A DNA stretch of 64,000 nt from Crenobacter oryzisoli (GCF_030385785.1 NZ_JAUEDK010000002.1:124001-188000), one strand, 5' to 3'. Counted from the stretch's first letter, positions 34,245 to 44,060 are shown. Notes: generated by a model from the sequence alone, not told the origin. Program-made: numbers and translations.

Positions 34245-35684
34245 TTATTTTTTACCAGCGCGGCCGAGCATGCGCTTGAGCAACCACTCGACCTTGGCGC
34301 CGTACGGCGGCCGCACCATCCACATGCCGTTCAGGCGCGGCTGGCGGAACACCGGCTTCATCTTGGAGAAGGTCACGAAGCCTTCGTGACCATGATAGTG
34401 TCCCATGCCGGACGGGCCGACGCCGCCGAACGGCAGCTCGTGCTGGCCGACATGTAGCACTGTGTCGTTGATCGTCACGCCGCCTGACACAGTGCTCTGC
34501 AGCACGTGGCGGGTGCGTAGCAGGTCGGTGTCGAACAGATAGAGCGCCAGCGGACGCGGCCGTTGGTTGACGTAGGCGAGCGCCTCCTCGAAATGCTGGT
34601 AGCTGACCACCGGCAAGATGGGGCCAAAGATCTCCTCCTGCATCAGCAGGCAGTGCTCCGGCGCGTCGAACACCAGGGTCAGCGGGAATACCCGTCCTTC
34701 GCCCAGGTCTTCGCTCGCTGGGTTGATTGTGACGATCTGTGCACCGGCCTGCCGCGCCTCTTCGAGCCAGCCGTGCAACCGCGCCATGTGGCGAGCGTTG
34801 ACGATGTAGCTGTAATCGGGGTTGTCGGCAAGCTTCGGATAAAGCCTCGCGGCCTGTTTGCCGATCGCGTCGACCAGCTCGGCGCGGTCGTCAGCGCTGA
34901 CCAGGAGGTAGTCCGGCGCGACACAGGTCTGGCCGGCGTTCATCATCTTGCCGATCACGATGCGCTCGGCAGCGCGCTGAGGGTCGAAGCCCGGCGCGAC
35001 GATCACTGGCGACTTGCCGCCCAGTTCAAGCGTCACCGGCGTCAGGTTGGCGGCAGCTGCGCGCATCACCTGACGTCCGACCGCGGTCGAGCCGGTAAAC
35101 AGCAGGTGGTCGAACGGCAGCGCCGAGAATGCCTGCGCAACCTCTGGCCCGCCGTTGACCACAGTGACTAGATCCTCGCCGAAATAGCGTTCGGCCAACC
35201 TGGCGAACAGCTCGCCGCAGGCCGGTGTGAACTCGGACATCTTCACCATCGCCCGGTTGCCGGCGGCGAGAGCGGCGTTGAGAGGACCGAGCGCGAGGAA
35301 GATCGGGTAGTTCCACGGCACCACGATGCCGACCACGCCCAAGGGTTGCGGCATTACCTCGGCAGTAGCTGGCTGGAACCACAACGACACGCCGCGCCGC
35401 TGCGACTGCATCCAACGCTTCAGTTCGCGGCGCGCCTGACGCACCCCCTCAATGGTCGGAAACAACTCGATTAGTCGTGTTTCCACCTTACTGCGCCGGC
35501 CGAAATCGGCATTCACGGCCGCGGCCCACTCGTCCTGATGCTCGAGCACCAGCTGCTCCAGAGCAGCCAACTGGCGCTGGCGCTCCTCCAGGGATGGAAA
35601 CGGTGTACGACGGCTGACCGCCTGCAGCCGCTCGAAGGCAGCCTGTAGGTCGACCATGCCGCCGGGCTGTTGCGGAACGTTCAT
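34245..35684 (-). CDS. Aldehyde dehydrogenase, coniferyl aldehyde dehydrogenase type
   Basis: 479 residues. Catalytic residues are Asn125 (VPWNYP), Glu220 (LELGGKSP) and Cys254 (NAGQTCVAPDY). The long hydrophobic C-terminus (MWMVRPPYGAKVEWLLKRML) is usual in the CalB/fatty-aldehyde group. It oxidises an aldehyde with NAD(P). It is the first gene of the operon with the Tat-signal subunit and GMC oxidoreductase, so alcohol to aldehyde to acid is a natural sequence. It is divergent from the VWA gene. Confidence 0.9.
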   Translation of the reverse strand: MNVPQQPGGMVDLQAAFERLQAVSRRTPFPSLEERQRQLAALEQLVLEHQDEWAAAVNADFGRRSKVETRLIELFPTIEGVRQARRELKRWMQSQRRGVSLWFQPATAEVMPQPLGVVGIVVPWNYPIFLALGPLNAALAAGNRAMVKMSEFTPACGELFARLAERYFGEDLVTVVNGGPEVAQAFSALPFDHLLFTGSTAVGRQVMRAAAANLTPVTLELGGKSPVIVAPGFDPQRAAERIVIGKMMNAGQTCVAPDYLLVSADDRAELVDAIGKQAARLYPKLADNPDYSYIVNARHMARLHGWLEEARQAGAQIVTINPASEDLGEGRVFPLTLVFDAPEHCLLMQEEIFGPILPVVSYQHFEEALAYVNQRPRPLALYLFDTDLLRTRHVLQSTVSGGVTINDTVLHVGQHELPFGGVGPSGMGHYHGHEGFVTFSKMKPVFRQPRLNGMWMVRPPYGAKVEWLLKRMLGRAGKK

Positions 35685-35783
35685 ATGCTATCCTCGTGTC
35701 GTGCGGCCGATTCAGCCAAACAATCGCTTAGAGTTTAAACTCTAAAAAGACTAGCACGCCAACCAGCCCCTGTCATCCGTCAC

Positions 35784-36971
35784 ATGCTGCTCGATTTTTT
35801 CTGCGCGCTGCGCGCCGCCGGCCTGCCGGTGTCGTTGAAGGAATTCCTCACCCTGCTCGAGGCGCTCGACGCGCGTCTGGCCTTCGGCAGCCTCGACGAC
35901 TTCTACGTGCTGTCGCGCGCCGCGCTGATCAAGGACGAGAAGCACTTCGACCGCTTCGACCAGGCATTCGGCGCGTTCTTCAACGGCGCGGACGGGCTGC
36001 CGCAGGATCTGACCACGGCAATCCCTGAGGACTGGCTCAAAAAGCAGGTCGAGAAATTCCTCACTGGCAAAGAGAAGCAGCAGCTCGAGGCACTCGGCTA
36101 CGACGAGCTAATGAAAAGGCTGGCCGAACGGCTGCGCGAACAGCACGAACGCCACCAAGGCGGCAACAAGTGGATAGGCACCGGCGGCACCAGTCCATTC
36201 GGCGCCTACGGCTACAACCCGGCCGGCGTGCGCATCGGCCAGCAGGAATCGCGCCACCGCAAGGCGGTCAAGGTGTGGGACCAGCGCGAGTTCCGCAACT
36301 ACGACGACTCGGTCGAGCTCGGTACTCGCAGCATCAAGCTGGCGCTGCGCCGCCTGCGCGAATTCGCCCGCCAGGGCTCCGCCGAACAGCTCGACCTCGA
36401 CGGCACCATCCATGCCACCGCCGCGCGCGGCGGCCTGCTCGACATCAAGATGGCACCGGAGCTGCACAATGCGGTAAAGGTGCTGGTGCTATTCGACGTC
36501 GGCGGCTCGATGGACGACCACGTGCGGCTGTGCGAGGAACTGTTTTCGGCAGTGAAGACCGAGTTCAAGCACCTCGACTACTTCTACTTCCACAACTGCG
36601 TGTACGAGCGGGTGTGGAAGGACAACGCACGCCGCCAGAGCAACACCATCCCGACCTGGGACCTGATCCACACTTTCGGCCGCGACTACAAGCTGATCTT
36701 CGTCGGCGACGCCGCGATGAGCCCCTATGAGATCGTCTACCCCGGCGCCAGCGTCGAGCACAACAACCCCGAGGCCGGCGAAGTCTGGCTCAAGCGCCTG
36801 ACCGACCACTTCCGCCACGTCGCCTGGCTCAACCCCGAGCCCGAGGCGCACTGGGCCTATAGCCACTCTACCGAAATCATCCGCGAGCGGATCGGCGACC
36901 GGATGTTCCCGCTGACACTGGCTGGCCTCGACGCGGCGATGCGCAGCCTGCGCGGCGGCGCCGGCACATGA
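35784..36971 (+). CDS. CoxE-like VWA domain protein (MoxR partner type)
   Basis: 395 residues. The N-terminal part (LLDFFCALRAAGLPVSLKEF) is typical of CoxE-like proteins, a charged linker (100-190) follows, and the VWA MIDAS motif is D238-V-G-G-S242 (LFDVGGSMDDHV), where the usual DxSxS reads DxGxS. Proteins of this type pair with MoxR AAA+ ATPases in cofactor insertion or complex assembly. Its likely partner is the ATPase at 4690-5538, 30 kb away. It is divergent from the ALDH operon and followed by an oxidoreductase. Confidence 0.88.
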   Translation: MLLDFFCALRAAGLPVSLKEFLTLLEALDARLAFGSLDDFYVLSRAALIKDEKHFDRFDQAFGAFFNGADGLPQDLTTAIPEDWLKKQVEKFLTGKEKQQLEALGYDELMKRLAERLREQHERHQGGNKWIGTGGTSPFGAYGYNPAGVRIGQQESRHRKAVKVWDQREFRNYDDSVELGTRSIKLALRRLREFARQGSAEQLDLDGTIHATAARGGLLDIKMAPELHNAVKVLVLFDVGGSMDDHVRLCEELFSAVKTEFKHLDYFYFHNCVYERVWKDNARRQSNTIPTWDLIHTFGRDYKLIFVGDAAMSPYEIVYPGASVEHNNPEAGEVWLKRLTDHFRHVAWLNPEPEAHWAYSHSTEIIRERIGDRMFPLTLAGLDAAMRSLRGGAGT

Positions 36972-37097
36972 CAAGCCTGCGGCCACGCAGTACCATCAAG
37001 CCCTAAAATTCGGAATTGCTTTCCATTTCACCGCTCAACAAAGACGCCATGCGGGTGGCCGAATTGGCAGGCATAAAGATCAAGAACAGGGACAATC

Positions 37098-37964
37098 ATG
37101 GAAAAAATCGGCTTCATCGGCCTGGGGTTGATGGGCACCCAAATGACCAAGCGGCTCCTCAACGTCGGTTTCGATGTCACCGTCTGGAACCGCTCCGTCG
37201 ACAAGTGCGCGCCGCTGGCTGCGGCCGGCGCCAAGGTGGCGGCCAGCGTCGCCGAGCTAGTCAATAGCGTCGACGTGGTGATGCTGTGCGTGTCGGACAC
37301 CGCCGCGGTCGAAACGCTACTGTTCGCCGAGGACGGCATTGTCACTCATGCTCGTGCCGGCCAGCTGGTGATCGACTTCTCCAGCATCGAACCGAGCGCC
37401 ACCCGCGACTTCGCCACTCGGATTGAGGCCAAATGCGGTGCGCACTGGGTCGATGCCCCGGTATCCGGCGGTGTGCCCGGTGCCGAGGCCGGCACACTAG
37501 TGATCATGGCCGGGGGCCGCGCCGAGGACGTCGAGCGCATCGCCCCGCTGGTGCTGCCGTTGTCTCAGCGTCTCACCCGCATGGGCGAGGTCGGCGCTGG
37601 CCAAGTCACCAAGGTGTGCAACCAGCTGATCGTCGCCGCCAATGCCATGCTGATCGCCGAGGCGGTGTCGCTGGCCGAACGCAACGGCGTTGACGCCGCC
37701 CTGCTCGCCCCGGCGCTCGCCGGCGGCTTCGCCGACTCCAAGCCGTTCCAGATGTTGGTGCCGCGCATGGCCACCGGCCAGCACGAACCGGTGCAGTGGA
37801 AGGTCGCCACCCTGCTCAAGGACCTCGACACCGCGGTCAAGGTGGCCCGCGAATGCGGCGCCGGCACACCGCTAGCGGCATTGGCCGATCAGCTGATGCG
37901 AGTGTTCGCCGAGCGCGACAACGCCCAGCGCGACCTGTCTAGCATCATCGAGCTATATCGCTGA
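37098..37964 (+). CDS. Beta-hydroxyacid dehydrogenase (GarR/GlxR/MmsB-like)
   Basis: 288 residues. The NAD(P) motif IGFIGLGLMGTQM is at 4-16; the substrate motif PVSGGVPGAEAGTLVIMAGG lies at 121-140, and the catalytic Lys172 is in GAGQVTKVCNQL. Typical substrates are tartronate semialdehyde or 3-hydroxyisobutyrate; which one cannot be settled from sequence alone. AGGGACA precedes the ATG. It is a single gene or the second gene after the VWA protein (126-base gap). Confidence 0.88.
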   Translation: MEKIGFIGLGLMGTQMTKRLLNVGFDVTVWNRSVDKCAPLAAAGAKVAASVAELVNSVDVVMLCVSDTAAVETLLFAEDGIVTHARAGQLVIDFSSIEPSATRDFATRIEAKCGAHWVDAPVSGGVPGAEAGTLVIMAGGRAEDVERIAPLVLPLSQRLTRMGEVGAGQVTKVCNQLIVAANAMLIAEAVSLAERNGVDAALLAPALAGGFADSKPFQMLVPRMATGQHEPVQWKVATLLKDLDTAVKVARECGAGTPLAALADQLMRVFAERDNAQRDLSSIIELYR

Positions 37965-38033
37965 TTTGCTTCATACAGAGACACTCACCGAGGCCGGCCA
38001 AACCGGCCTCGAGTGCTGCAATGCAAAAAGTTC

Positions 38034-38063
38034 TTGCCAAACAGTCACTTTGTTCGCTATAGT
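38034..38063 (+). promoter_or_regulatory. Sigma-70 promoter of the DEAD-box helicase gene
   Basis: TTGCCA (38034-38039) and TATAGT (38058-38063) with an 18-base spacer. The transcript would start near 38070, giving a leader of about 255 nt before the helicase start, as in cold-induced helicase genes. Confidence 0.65.
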
Positions 38064-38325
38064 CCGCCCTCTTGTGAGGACAGCGTCCTCCACGACTGTT
38101 TCATCGTCCCTGACCTCGCTTTTCGCCCCGTCTCTAGCCGGCTTTAGTTTCCGGCCCTTCTTCGCGGCTCTTTCAGTTCAGGTTGGTGCCGATGAGTGTT
38201 GGCCGCCAAAGATGCGGCCCGTTACCCGGCTCCAATCACGGATACTGCCCACCGATTGCCAGGCTCTGCCTACGCTATCGGCGCGCTAGTGTGTGTCCGC
38301 CGGGTACAACCCCAGGACTGACTAC

Positions 38326-39723
38326 ATGACTATCAAATTCTCCGATATCGGTTTGGCTCCGGCCCTCACCCAAGCTCTGGAAGCTGCCGGCTATGAAAGC
38401 CCGACGGGCGTTCAAGCCGAAGCGATTCCGGCGGCCTTGGCTGGCCGCGACCTGCTGGTATCGGCACAGACCGGTAGCGGCAAGACGGCCGCCTTCCTGC
38501 TGCCGTCGATGCACAAGCTGAGCAACCGTTCCGAAAAATCGGGCAAAGGCCCGCGCGTTCTGGTGCTGACCCCGACCCGCGAACTGGCCCAGCAAGTTGA
38601 AAAGAACGCCCAGACCTACGGCGAAAACATGCGCTGGATGCGCACCGCCTGCCTGGTGGGTGGCGCTTCCTTCGGTTTCCAGACCCGCGCGCTCTCGCGT
38701 CCGGTCGACATCGTTGTTGCCACCCCGGGCCGCCTGATGGACCACATGCGCCAGGGCCGCATCGACTTCTCGCGTCTGGAAGTGCTGATCCTCGACGAAG
38801 CCGACCGCATGCTGGACATGGGCTTCGTTGACGACATCGAAGAAATCGTCAAGGCCACCCCGGCAGATCGCCAGACCCTGCTGTTCTCGGCAACGCTGGA
38901 CGGCGTGGTCGGCCGCATGGCCGAGCGCATGACCCGTGACCCGCAGCGCATCGAGATCGCCCGCGTCGACGATGGCGGCAAGATCGACGAACACCTGATG
39001 TACTGCGACGACGTGCGCCACAAGGATCGCCTGATGGACGTGATCCTGAAAGAAGCCGGCTTCGACCAGTGCGTGATCTTCACCGCCACCAAAGTGGGCT
39101 CGGAAGAGCTGGCCGACAAGCTGTCCGACCAAGGTTACCAGGCCGCCTGCCTGCACGGCGACATGCCGCAAAGCTGGCGTAACCGCACCCTGAACGACCT
39201 GCGTCGCGGTCGTATCAAGGTGCTGGTTGCCACCGACGTGGCCGCCCGCGGCATCGACGTGCCGACCATCACCCACGTGGTCAACTACGACCTACCGAAG
39301 CAGGCCGAGGACTACGTGCACCGCATCGGCCGTACCGGTCGCGCCGGTCGTGACGGCACCGCCATCACCCTTGCCGAAGTGCGCGAACACCACCGCGTGC
39401 GCCGCATCGAGCAATACCTGAAGCGCACCCTGCCGGAAGGCGTGATCGACGGCATGGAGCCGACCCGTCGCGTGCCGAAGGGCGGCAGCAATGGTCCGCG
39501 CCGCAATGGCGGCGGCGGCTACGGTCGCAACGGCAAGCCGGGCGGCTACGGTCGTGGCACTGGCGGCAACGGTGGCGGCAAGCCGGGCAACGGCGGCAGC
39601 TACGCTGGTCGCAAGCCGAGCGGCAGCGGCAGCGGCAGCGGCTACGGCAACCGCGAAGGCGGTTACGGCGGTCGTGACGGCGGCAGCCGTGATCGTCGCG
39701 ACGGTGGCCGTCGCTTCGACTAA
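38326..39723 (+). CDS. rhlE: DEAD-box RNA helicase, RhlE type with Gly/Arg-rich tail
   Basis: 465 residues. Helicase motifs in order: Q-motif region (GYESPTGVQAEAIP), Walker A AQTGSGKT at 47-54, PTRELAQQ, TPGRL, DEAD (LILDEADRMLDMGF), SAT, and HRIGRTGRAG. From about residue 380 the tail is low complexity, dominated by Gly, Arg, Ser, Asn and Lys with repeated GGYGR/GSGSG units, likely an RNA-binding disordered region. It unwinds RNA in ribosome assembly or decay. ATG 38326 with AGGA upstream is chosen; the 255-nt leader suggests post-transcriptional control. The antisense Ala-rich frames are shadows of the tail. Confidence 0.92.
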   Translation: MTIKFSDIGLAPALTQALEAAGYESPTGVQAEAIPAALAGRDLLVSAQTGSGKTAAFLLPSMHKLSNRSEKSGKGPRVLVLTPTRELAQQVEKNAQTYGENMRWMRTACLVGGASFGFQTRALSRPVDIVVATPGRLMDHMRQGRIDFSRLEVLILDEADRMLDMGFVDDIEEIVKATPADRQTLLFSATLDGVVGRMAERMTRDPQRIEIARVDDGGKIDEHLMYCDDVRHKDRLMDVILKEAGFDQCVIFTATKVGSEELADKLSDQGYQAACLHGDMPQSWRNRTLNDLRRGRIKVLVATDVAARGIDVPTITHVVNYDLPKQAEDYVHRIGRTGRAGRDGTAITLAEVREHHRVRRIEQYLKRTLPEGVIDGMEPTRRVPKGGSNGPRRNGGGGYGRNGKPGGYGRGTGGNGGGKPGNGGSYAGRKPSGSGSGSGYGNREGGYGGRDGGSRDRRDGGRRFD

Positions 39724-39740
39724 GCCAAGCATCTCCAGCA

Positions 39741-39768
39741 AAAATGGCACCCTCGGGTGCCATTTTTT
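39741..39768. terminator. Bidirectional terminator after rhlE
   Basis: AAAATGGCACCC/GGGTGCCATTTT arms with a very short loop and T runs on both strands, between convergent rhlE and the 335-aa gene. Confidence 0.92.
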
Positions 39769-39789
39769 GTTTTCGTGCCTGCGGACGAC

Positions 39790-40797
39790 TCAGGTGCAGG
39801 CGACGCTGTCTTCCAGCTCGCGGATCGCCTCGCGCGTCACCCGCACCGGCACCACCACCCGCCGCACCGGAGACTCCCCTCCCGTTTCGACTTCCTCGAA
39901 ACACAGCAGGTTCTGCGCGTTGGCGTTTTCCTCTTCCTGCACGATGCCCATTCGGTCCAGGTGCAGCGAGGCACGATGCATGCCCAGCAACTGCTCGGGC
40001 GCACCGATCAGCTCGGCCACCGCGTTCAAGCGATTGGGTAACTCCGCCGCGGTCTTCAGCGACGCCAGCTCGCTCTCCACCGCAGCCAACTTCGCCGTCA
40101 TGCTGTCCAGATCGCCCTCCTCCTCACTGCCATCGCGCGTACCGTCGATCACGATACATTGCCCTTGGCGACGCGCGGCCTCCACGCGCAGCATCAGACG
40201 TTGGCGATCGGCCTCCAACTGCTGGCGCCGTCTATCCTGTGTGGCCAACTTGGCTGCCACCACCTGAGTCAACAATTGCACACTGCGGTTGCGCAGCGCG
40301 GCGGCGAACGCCTCCGGCGTCGGCTCGGCCAAGGTCAGCCGGTGTGCATTGAAGCTCACAACCTTCTGCAGCACGTCAGCGCGCAGCGTTCCATTTTCAT
40401 TGCCCATGCCGAAGCGCGACTTCTCGCTGCGCTGCATCACCAGCAGCGCATAGGCCTCGTCCCCGAGATGTGGCTGAGCGAAGAATTCGGACAGCGCCGC
40501 ACTGCTGTCGATCGTCTCGAGCAGGCTGACCGGCGAGGCAAAGAACATGCCGATCCGCGGATCCATAGTGAATTTGCGCAGCGACAGATCCAGCGGCTCG
40601 GGAATGCGCGTTGAGAAACCGTTGGCGTAATCGAGCAGACGCGACATCGGCTGTTCCAGAACCTTGCGATAGTTGGACAGCAACGCCAGCTTGGGGGCGA
40701 CCGCCTGAACGAAAGGATCGATAGCCTCCCGAACCTCGGCAGAGATCTTGGGCGAGGAACCAAACAGGCCCAAGCGGCGTAAGAAAGAAACAGACAT
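39790..40797 (-). CDS. Unrecognised cytoplasmic protein, 335 residues
   Basis: I do not recognise this protein. It has no signal peptide or membrane segment. The N-terminal ~160 residues are mixed alpha/beta (FLRRLGLFGSS, VQAVAPKLALLSNYRKVLEQ, DPRIGMFFASPVSLLETI). Residues ~165-270 are a long charged helical region with coiled-coil character (RRRQQLEADRQRLMLRVEAA, MTAKLAAVESELASL), followed by a compact C-terminal part rich in Val/Arg/Glu. ATG 40797 is chosen because it starts the hydrophilic N-terminus; the frame opens 28 codons earlier, and no site has a strong ribosome sequence. It stands between a terminator and the RND permease, and is probably its own unit. Confidence 0.72.
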   Translation of the reverse strand: MSVSFLRRLGLFGSSPKISAEVREAIDPFVQAVAPKLALLSNYRKVLEQPMSRLLDYANGFSTRIPEPLDLSLRKFTMDPRIGMFFASPVSLLETIDSSAALSEFFAQPHLGDEAYALLVMQRSEKSRFGMGNENGTLRADVLQKVVSFNAHRLTLAEPTPEAFAAALRNRSVQLLTQVVAAKLATQDRRRQQLEADRQRLMLRVEAARRQGQCIVIDGTRDGSEEEGDLDSMTAKLAAVESELASLKTAAELPNRLNAVAELIGAPEQLLGMHRASLHLDRMGIVQEEENANAQNLLCFEEVETGGESPVRRVVVPVRVTREAIRELEDSVACT

Positions 40798-40981
40798 GAC
40801 TGGCACCAATAGCTTGACATCGCAAGACATCTCAACAATGGCATGATACGACCCGAACCGGCCACTGTGAAGGAATGACACCCGCCCACCACCATTGAAA
40901 ACAAAGATTTAGTGAGCGACTTGACCTGGATCACCCGCTGGTAGATTGATGCTGGCAACTGGCCGTTTCACTGCTATCGGC

Positions 40982-43900
40982 TCACTCAGACTGCTCAGGT
41001 GACGTGCCACCATGCCGAGCCTCGCGGTGGTGGTCGGCAGCCAGGAACATATACATGGCCGGCACCACAAACAGCGTAAACAGCGTACCGATAGACAGGC
41101 CGGTAAAAATGACGAGCCCCATCGAGCGCCGTCCCGCAGCCCCAGCCCCTGAGGCGACCACCAGCGGCGCCACCCCGAGCACCATCGCCGCAGTGGTCAT
41201 CAGAATCGGCCGCAGACGCACGATGGCCGCCTGCTCCAACGCTGCTCGCTTGGGGAGCCCCGCTCTCTGCAGCTCGTTGGCGAACTGCACAATGAGAATG
41301 CCGTGCTTACTGATCAGCCCCATCAGCGTCACCAGCCCCACCTGCGTGTAAATGTTCAGCGTGGAGAACCCGAGGTTAATAAACAGCAGCGCCCCGAACA
41401 GTGCCATCGGCACCGACACGAGAATCACCACTGGGTCACGGAAGCTTTCGAATTGCGCAGCCAACACCAGCAGCACGATGATCATGGCAAACAGCAGCGT
41501 GGGGACGAAGCCGCCCGACTCCTGCACAAACTGGCGCGACAAACCAGAGTAATCAATCGAGTAACCGCTTGGCGCCACCTCGTTGGTGATGGTGCGCAGA
41601 TAATCCAGCACTTCCCCTTGCGAGACCCCCGCCACCGGAACCCCCGAGATGATCGCCGAGTTGAGCTGCTGGAAATGGTTGATCGTCTCCGGCACTACGC
41701 TTGACTCGAAACGGGCCACCGTCGAGGCCGGAAATACACTCCCATCAGGCGCGTGCAGGTAATAATCGAGGATCTGCGACGGGTTGAGGCGGTCGACCTG
41801 TTCCACCTGCGGAATCACCTTGTAAGAGCGGCCAGAGATCGAGAAGTAATTCACGTAATTCCCCCCCAGTGCCGCACTGAGCGTCGCGCCCACATCCGAT
41901 TGGTTAAGCCCCAGCGACGCCACCTTGTCGCGATCGACGACGAGCGTGCTCTGCGGCTTGTCGATCTTGAGGTCGCTATCGACAAAAAAGAACATGCCGC
42001 TGGCCCGTGCCCTATCCAGCACAGCTTGCGCCACCTCGTTCAGGTTCTGGAATGGCTCGGTGGTGTTGATAGCGAATTGCACCGGCAGTCCTCGCGCACC
42101 GGGCAACGCTGGAAACTGGAATGCTGCCACGCGCGCGCCGGCGATGTGATCCCATTTCTGCTGCAACTCCTGCTGTAGCGTCAGCGCGTCCTTCTCCCGC
42201 TGATCCCACGGTTTGAGCAATACACCGCCAATCCCCTGATTGATGGCGGGCACACCGGTCAACTGGAACATCTGCGCATATTCGGGCATATCGCGTGAAT
42301 ACTGGAAAACCTGGTCTGCATACGTCTGCATCTGCTGCAGCGTCGCGTTCGGCGGTCCTTGCAACTGCGCCAGTACGATGCCCTGATCTTCCTGCGGCGC
42401 CAGCTCGGACTTCGAGGTCATGAACAGGTAGACCACCGCCCCCAGCAGCAGCGCCCCCATGATGACCAGCACCACCCACGTTTCCATCAAGCTGTGCAGC
42501 AGTCGCTGATAGCCGTGATGCACGCGCTCGAACTGCCGGTCGACGAAGCGGACGAAACGCCCCGACTCCTGTTCGGTTCGAAAAAAGCGCGCGCACATCA
42601 TCGGCGACAGGGTCAGCGCGACGACGCCCGATACCGTCACCGCTCCGGCCAGCGTAAAGGCGAACTCGGTAAACAGCGCCCCAGTCAGCCCCCCCTGAAA
42701 GCCAATCGGCACATACACGGCCACCAGCACGACGGTCATCGCCAGGATGGGGCCACCCAACTCGCGCGCGGCCATCAAGGCGGCGTCAAGCGGTGGTCGG
42801 CCTTCCTGCTTCATGTGCCGATCGACGTTCTCCACCACGATGATCGCGTCGTCAACTACCAGCCCGATCGCGAGCACCAGCGCCAACAGTGTCAGCAAAT
42901 TGATCGAATAGCCAAGCGCCAGCATCGCGAAGAACGTGCCGATCAGCGACAGCGGCATCGCAATCACCGGGATGATCACTGCGCGCAGACTGCCAAGGAA
43001 CAGGAAAATCACGGCCATCACAATCAACAGCGCCTCGACGAGTGTCTTGATCACCTCCTTGATCGAAGTGTTAACGAATTGGGTGGCGTCATACACGATT
43101 TTGCCGGTCAAGCCGGTTGGCAGCTGAGCCTGGATAGTGGGGAACACGCTGCGCACGCGCCTGGCCACATCGAGTACGTTGGCGTCCGGCGCAGTCTTGA
43201 TACCGATAAACACTGAGCGTTTGCCGCTGAACGCGACGCTGAAATCGTAGTTGTCGGCGCCGAGCACGACGTTGGCAACGTCCTCCAGGCGCACCAGCGC
43301 ACCGTTCTTCGACTTGACCACCAGCTGCTTGAATTCGTCGACGCTATGCAGATCGGTACTGGCAGTGACATCGACGCTGACCATCTGCCCTTTGGTGGTA
43401 CCGAGCGTCGCCAAGTAATTGTTGTTTCCCAGTGCGGTATACACATCGGCAGCAGTCACACCGTGCGCAGCCATGCGCTGCGGGTCGAGCCATGCACGCA
43501 ATGCAAACTGCCGGCCGCCAAGGATTTCGGCGGTCTGCACCCCCTCCACCGCATCCAGCTTCGGCTGCACCACGCGCAGCAGATAGTCGGTCACACTATT
43601 GCCGGGCATGACATCACTGTAAAAGCCCATGTACATGGTGTCAGTGGTCTGCCCGATCTGCACGGTGATGACCGGCTGCTGGGCCTGCGGCGGCAATTGG
43701 TTGCGCACCGAATTGATCTGTGTGGAGATTTCAATCAGCGCCCGGTTCGAGTCGTAGTTGAGGCGCAGCGTCGCGGTAATGGTCGACACACCCGTCGTGC
43801 TGGTTGACGATAGATAATCGATGCCCTGAGCCTGAGCGATCGCCGCCTCCAAGGGCTGCGTGATGAAGCCAGCCACGGTATCAGCGTTGGCACCATAGTA

Positions 43901-44050
43901 GGCTGTAGTGATCGTCACCACCGCGTTCTCGGTGCGCGGATACTGCCTGACCGTCAGGCTCGTCAGCGAGCGCACGCCGAGCACCAGAATGAGCAGGCTG
44001 ACCACCGTCGCCAGCACGGGCCGCCGGATGAAGATATCGGTGAAGTTCAT
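40982..44050 (-). CDS. RND multidrug efflux permease (HAE1 family)
   Basis: 1022 residues with the duplicated six-helix RND architecture: TM1 at the N-terminus (RRPVLATVVSLLILVLG), large periplasmic loops at ~35-330 and ~560-860, and the proton-relay helix GLVVDDAIIVVENV with its two aspartates near residue 400. It exports drugs or other amphiphiles from the inner membrane and periplasm using the proton gradient. It is the last gene of a tripartite operon (outer-membrane factor, adaptor, pump), 10 bases after the adaptor. The family resembles MexW/MuxB-type pumps rather than heavy-metal RNDs; substrate unknown. Confidence 0.95.
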   Translation of the reverse strand: MNFTDIFIRRPVLATVVSLLILVLGVRSLTSLTVRQYPRTENAVVTITTAYYGANADTVAGFITQPLEAAIAQAQGIDYLSSTSTTGVSTITATLRLNYDSNRALIEISTQINSVRNQLPPQAQQPVITVQIGQTTDTMYMGFYSDVMPGNSVTDYLLRVVQPKLDAVEGVQTAEILGGRQFALRAWLDPQRMAAHGVTAADVYTALGNNNYLATLGTTKGQMVSVDVTASTDLHSVDEFKQLVVKSKNGALVRLEDVANVVLGADNYDFSVAFSGKRSVFIGIKTAPDANVLDVARRVRSVFPTIQAQLPTGLTGKIVYDATQFVNTSIKEVIKTLVEALLIVMAVIFLFLGSLRAVIIPVIAMPLSLIGTFFAMLALGYSINLLTLLALVLAIGLVVDDAIIVVENVDRHMKQEGRPPLDAALMAARELGGPILAMTVVLVAVYVPIGFQGGLTGALFTEFAFTLAGAVTVSGVVALTLSPMMCARFFRTEQESGRFVRFVDRQFERVHHGYQRLLHSLMETWVVLVIMGALLLGAVVYLFMTSKSELAPQEDQGIVLAQLQGPPNATLQQMQTYADQVFQYSRDMPEYAQMFQLTGVPAINQGIGGVLLKPWDQREKDALTLQQELQQKWDHIAGARVAAFQFPALPGARGLPVQFAINTTEPFQNLNEVAQAVLDRARASGMFFFVDSDLKIDKPQSTLVVDRDKVASLGLNQSDVGATLSAALGGNYVNYFSISGRSYKVIPQVEQVDRLNPSQILDYYLHAPDGSVFPASTVARFESSVVPETINHFQQLNSAIISGVPVAGVSQGEVLDYLRTITNEVAPSGYSIDYSGLSRQFVQESGGFVPTLLFAMIIVLLVLAAQFESFRDPVVILVSVPMALFGALLFINLGFSTLNIYTQVGLVTLMGLISKHGILIVQFANELQRAGLPKRAALEQAAIVRLRPILMTTAAMVLGVAPLVVASGAGAAGRRSMGLVIFTGLSIGTLFTLFVVPAMYMFLAADHHREARHGGTSPEQSE

Positions 44051-44060
44051 CGCCGCCCCC

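Noticed and set aside
39292-39904. Ala/Val-rich or Arg/Cys-rich minus-strand frames opposite the rhlE tail
   Set aside because: They arise from the Gly-rich repeat codons read backwards; not an independent protein.
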